Assembly: GCA_021737245.1 (NCBI GenBank)
Contig: JAIPEI010000186.1
Span: forward strand, 1 to 7,153
From: Deltaproteobacteria bacterium
GTDB taxonomy: Bacteria; Desulfobacterota; DSM-4660; Desulfatiglandales; HGW-15
Length of the DNA: 7,153 nt
Direction of reading: 5' to 3'
Both the position numbers and the translations under genes were made by a program. Below, piece after piece: positions 5,855 through 7,153 of this stretch; the first letter of the stretch is position 1; each line of letters opens with the position of its first letter. Below the pieces are notes generated by a model. The model saw nothing but the letters and a program-made list of their open reading frames with translations, ran no database searches and had not been told where the DNA came from.

Positions 5855-7153
5855 ATGCGTCTTGCAGCAATGCTCCTGCTCTGCGGAGTTCTCAGCGCAT
5901 GTGCAGGCAGGCCCGCAAAGGCACCGGAGCCGGTGGAAACGGTCGGCCGTGCTGCGGCGTGGCAGGTGAACGTGCAAAGGCTCCGCTCGGCGGTGAAAGA
6001 GCAATGCAGCGACGCCGGAGAGGCCGGCATGGAGTCCTGCTTTTACTCTGTGATGGAACGTCTGGGAGCGAGCCCCGAGGCCGTCCGGTTCTCGCGGTCG
6101 CTGGGAAGGGCGGGTTACCTCCGGGCACTCCAGGAGGCCGGCCCGGTGGATGTGGGATGGGTGCACTACTACCCCTGGCGAGCCGGCGGGCCGTACGGGT
6201 ATATCCTGGTCAACGGGACACCGGCAAGACTGGATGTGGATGATCCGGCGTTCCAGCCCCTCGAGTCGCTGAAGCGGGACGCGCGATACCGGGCCGTTGG
6301 GAAGGCATTTCCAGACCTTTCCATCCTGCCCGGGGACCGGACAGGACCGGGCCGGCCGGCCCTGGAGGCGCTTCCCGAAGGAGGCGGGCGGTTCGTGGCC
6401 GGCTACGAGCTGCGGAACGGCCGCCACGACTGCGAGGTCGTAGGGTCCGTTGATTTTGCTTTTGATTTTGACGGGAAGGGAATGTTCCTGGGTAGCCGTG
6501 TGGCGTCCATGGGAACGATCCTCCATGCCGTAGCCGGAAGAGCCGTGACCCTCTCCGTGGAAGCGCCTCCCGATGAGGCCGGAGCGTGGCAGATGGTCCG
6601 CCCGCCTTCGGCCGGGACGCTTCGCCTGAAGAGCAAGGTTCGCAGGCGTGGACAAGGAAGGGACCACCGGGAAACCGAGGCCTGGACCTTTCTCGCCCTC
6701 AGGCCCGGCCGCGAGCTCCTGCACCTGAGGCGCATGCCGGCGGGGCCTGGAGATCCCTTCCCCGACGCCCGCGCCTCTTTTCTGGTGGTGGTCCACGAGA
6801 GCGAGGCCGGTCTGGAAACGGCCCTGGCGGAGGTGTTCGCCCCGATCATCGACCGCAGGCTCGAGGAGATGGAGTCCCCCAGGGCCGGCAAGGTGACCAT
6901 GCGCCTGAAGGGCGTGCACGGCGATCTGGCCCGGGTGGACATCCATCCCCGCAATCCGGCGTCTGACGCCTGGGCCATGGTTTACCTGAAGCGGCGGCAG
7001 GGTGAGTGGGAGATCCTGGCCATGGGACGGAGCTTTGCGCGGTCTTTCTACCGCTCCCCCGGCATTCCGATGGACCTTCGCGGCCCCAGGGACCCGGAGG
7101 CCCCGTTTGTGCCGCCGGCGCTGGACGCCTGCAACGACCTCCTCGACGCAGCC
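5855..7153 (+). CDS. Lipoprotein of unknown function, 3'-truncated by window edge
   Basis: The frame is open from ATG 5855 to the last base, 433 codons with no stop, so the C-terminus is missing. GAGG lies 9 nt upstream; an in-frame ATG at 5840 would add MRSGT. Residues 1-16 form a short lipoprotein signal: Arg2, a hydrophobic core, and lipobox L13-S14-A15-C16. Ala at +2 favours outer-membrane sorting in Gram-negative bacteria. Then comes a Pro/Ala-rich linker, a Cys pair (51 and 62) that could form a disulfide, and a mixed alpha/beta body without further membrane segments. Visible points are YGYILVNGTPARLDV at about 112-126, an alternating VDFAFDFDGKG at 199-209, and near the end a strand pair WAMVYLKRR...GEWEILAMG. 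I do not recognise the family. It lies 149 bp after the GAF gene on the same strand, separated by a strong stem-loop, so co-transcription is uncertain. Confidence 0.72.
   Translation, partial: MRLAAMLLLCGVLSACAGRPAKAPEPVETVGRAAAWQVNVQRLRSAVKEQCSDAGEAGMESCFYSVMERLGASPEAVRFSRSLGRAGYLRALQEAGPVDVGWVHYYPWRAGGPYGYILVNGTPARLDVDDPAFQPLESLKRDARYRAVGKAFPDLSILPGDRTGPGRPALEALPEGGGRFVAGYELRNGRHDCEVVGSVDFAFDFDGKGMFLGSRVASMGTILHAVAGRAVTLSVEAPPDEAGAWQMVRPPSAGTLRLKSKVRRRGQGRDHRETEAWTFLALRPGRELLHLRRMPAGPGDPFPDARASFLVVVHESEAGLETALAEVFAPIIDRRLEEMESPRAGKVTMRLKGVHGDLARVDIHPRNPASDAWAMVYLKRRQGEWEILAMGRSFARSFYRSPGIPMDLRGPRDPEAPFVPPALDACNDLLDAA

Noticed and set aside
5846..6946. Long antisense frame (366 codons) opposite the lipoprotein gene
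   Set aside because: The plus-strand frame has a ribosome site and a lipobox signal peptide and stays open for 433 codons; the antisense frame is a GC-bias shadow rich in His, Arg, Pro and Gly.

Overview
The window is GC-rich with strong G/C preference at third codon positions. It reads as chromosomal DNA from a Gram-negative bacterium: there is a lipobox lipoprotein with Ala at +2 and a GSU2403-type nucleotidyltransferase, a family first named in Geobacter. Desulfobacterota (Deltaproteobacteria) is a reasonable guess, but nothing here fixes the taxon. I see no tRNA, rRNA, CRISPR array, transposase or phage gene.

Layout, left to right. (1) The 3' part of a GSU2403-family nucleotidyltransferase-fold gene on the plus strand, ending at 655. 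(2) A two-gene minus-strand operon (4155 down to 641) encoding two paralogous, membrane-anchored, dynamin-like/YfjP-like GTPases of 581 and 578 aa. Its last gene overlaps the end of the first gene tail to tail by 15 bp. (3) A divergent intergenic region (4156-4520) with a near-consensus sigma70 promoter firing left into the GTPase operon and a weaker extended -10 promoter firing right. It also holds a possible 37-codon leader ORF whose stop overlaps the next start codon as ATGA. (4) A 394-aa protein made only of two GAF domains (4521-5705). (5) A 149-bp gap containing a perfect 12-bp stem-loop. (6) The first 433 codons of a lipoprotein of unknown function, running off the right edge.

How the parts may work together is inference. 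The GTPase pair has the build expected of a heteromeric bacterial dynamin-like system: G domain first, a long helical middle, a hydrophobic membrane segment near the C-terminus, and two diverged copies in tandem. A ligand- or redox-sensing double-GAF protein is transcribed divergently from the same regulatory region, and a lipoprotein follows on the same strand. A membrane-maintenance or envelope-stress module with a GAF sensor fits this layout. No catalytic output domain is seen on the GAF protein, and no experiment is implied by the sequence. The tandem GTPase pair with its divergent GAF partner is the most interesting item; the small overlapping ORF and the stop-codon-in-loop hairpin are the most interesting fine-scale structures.
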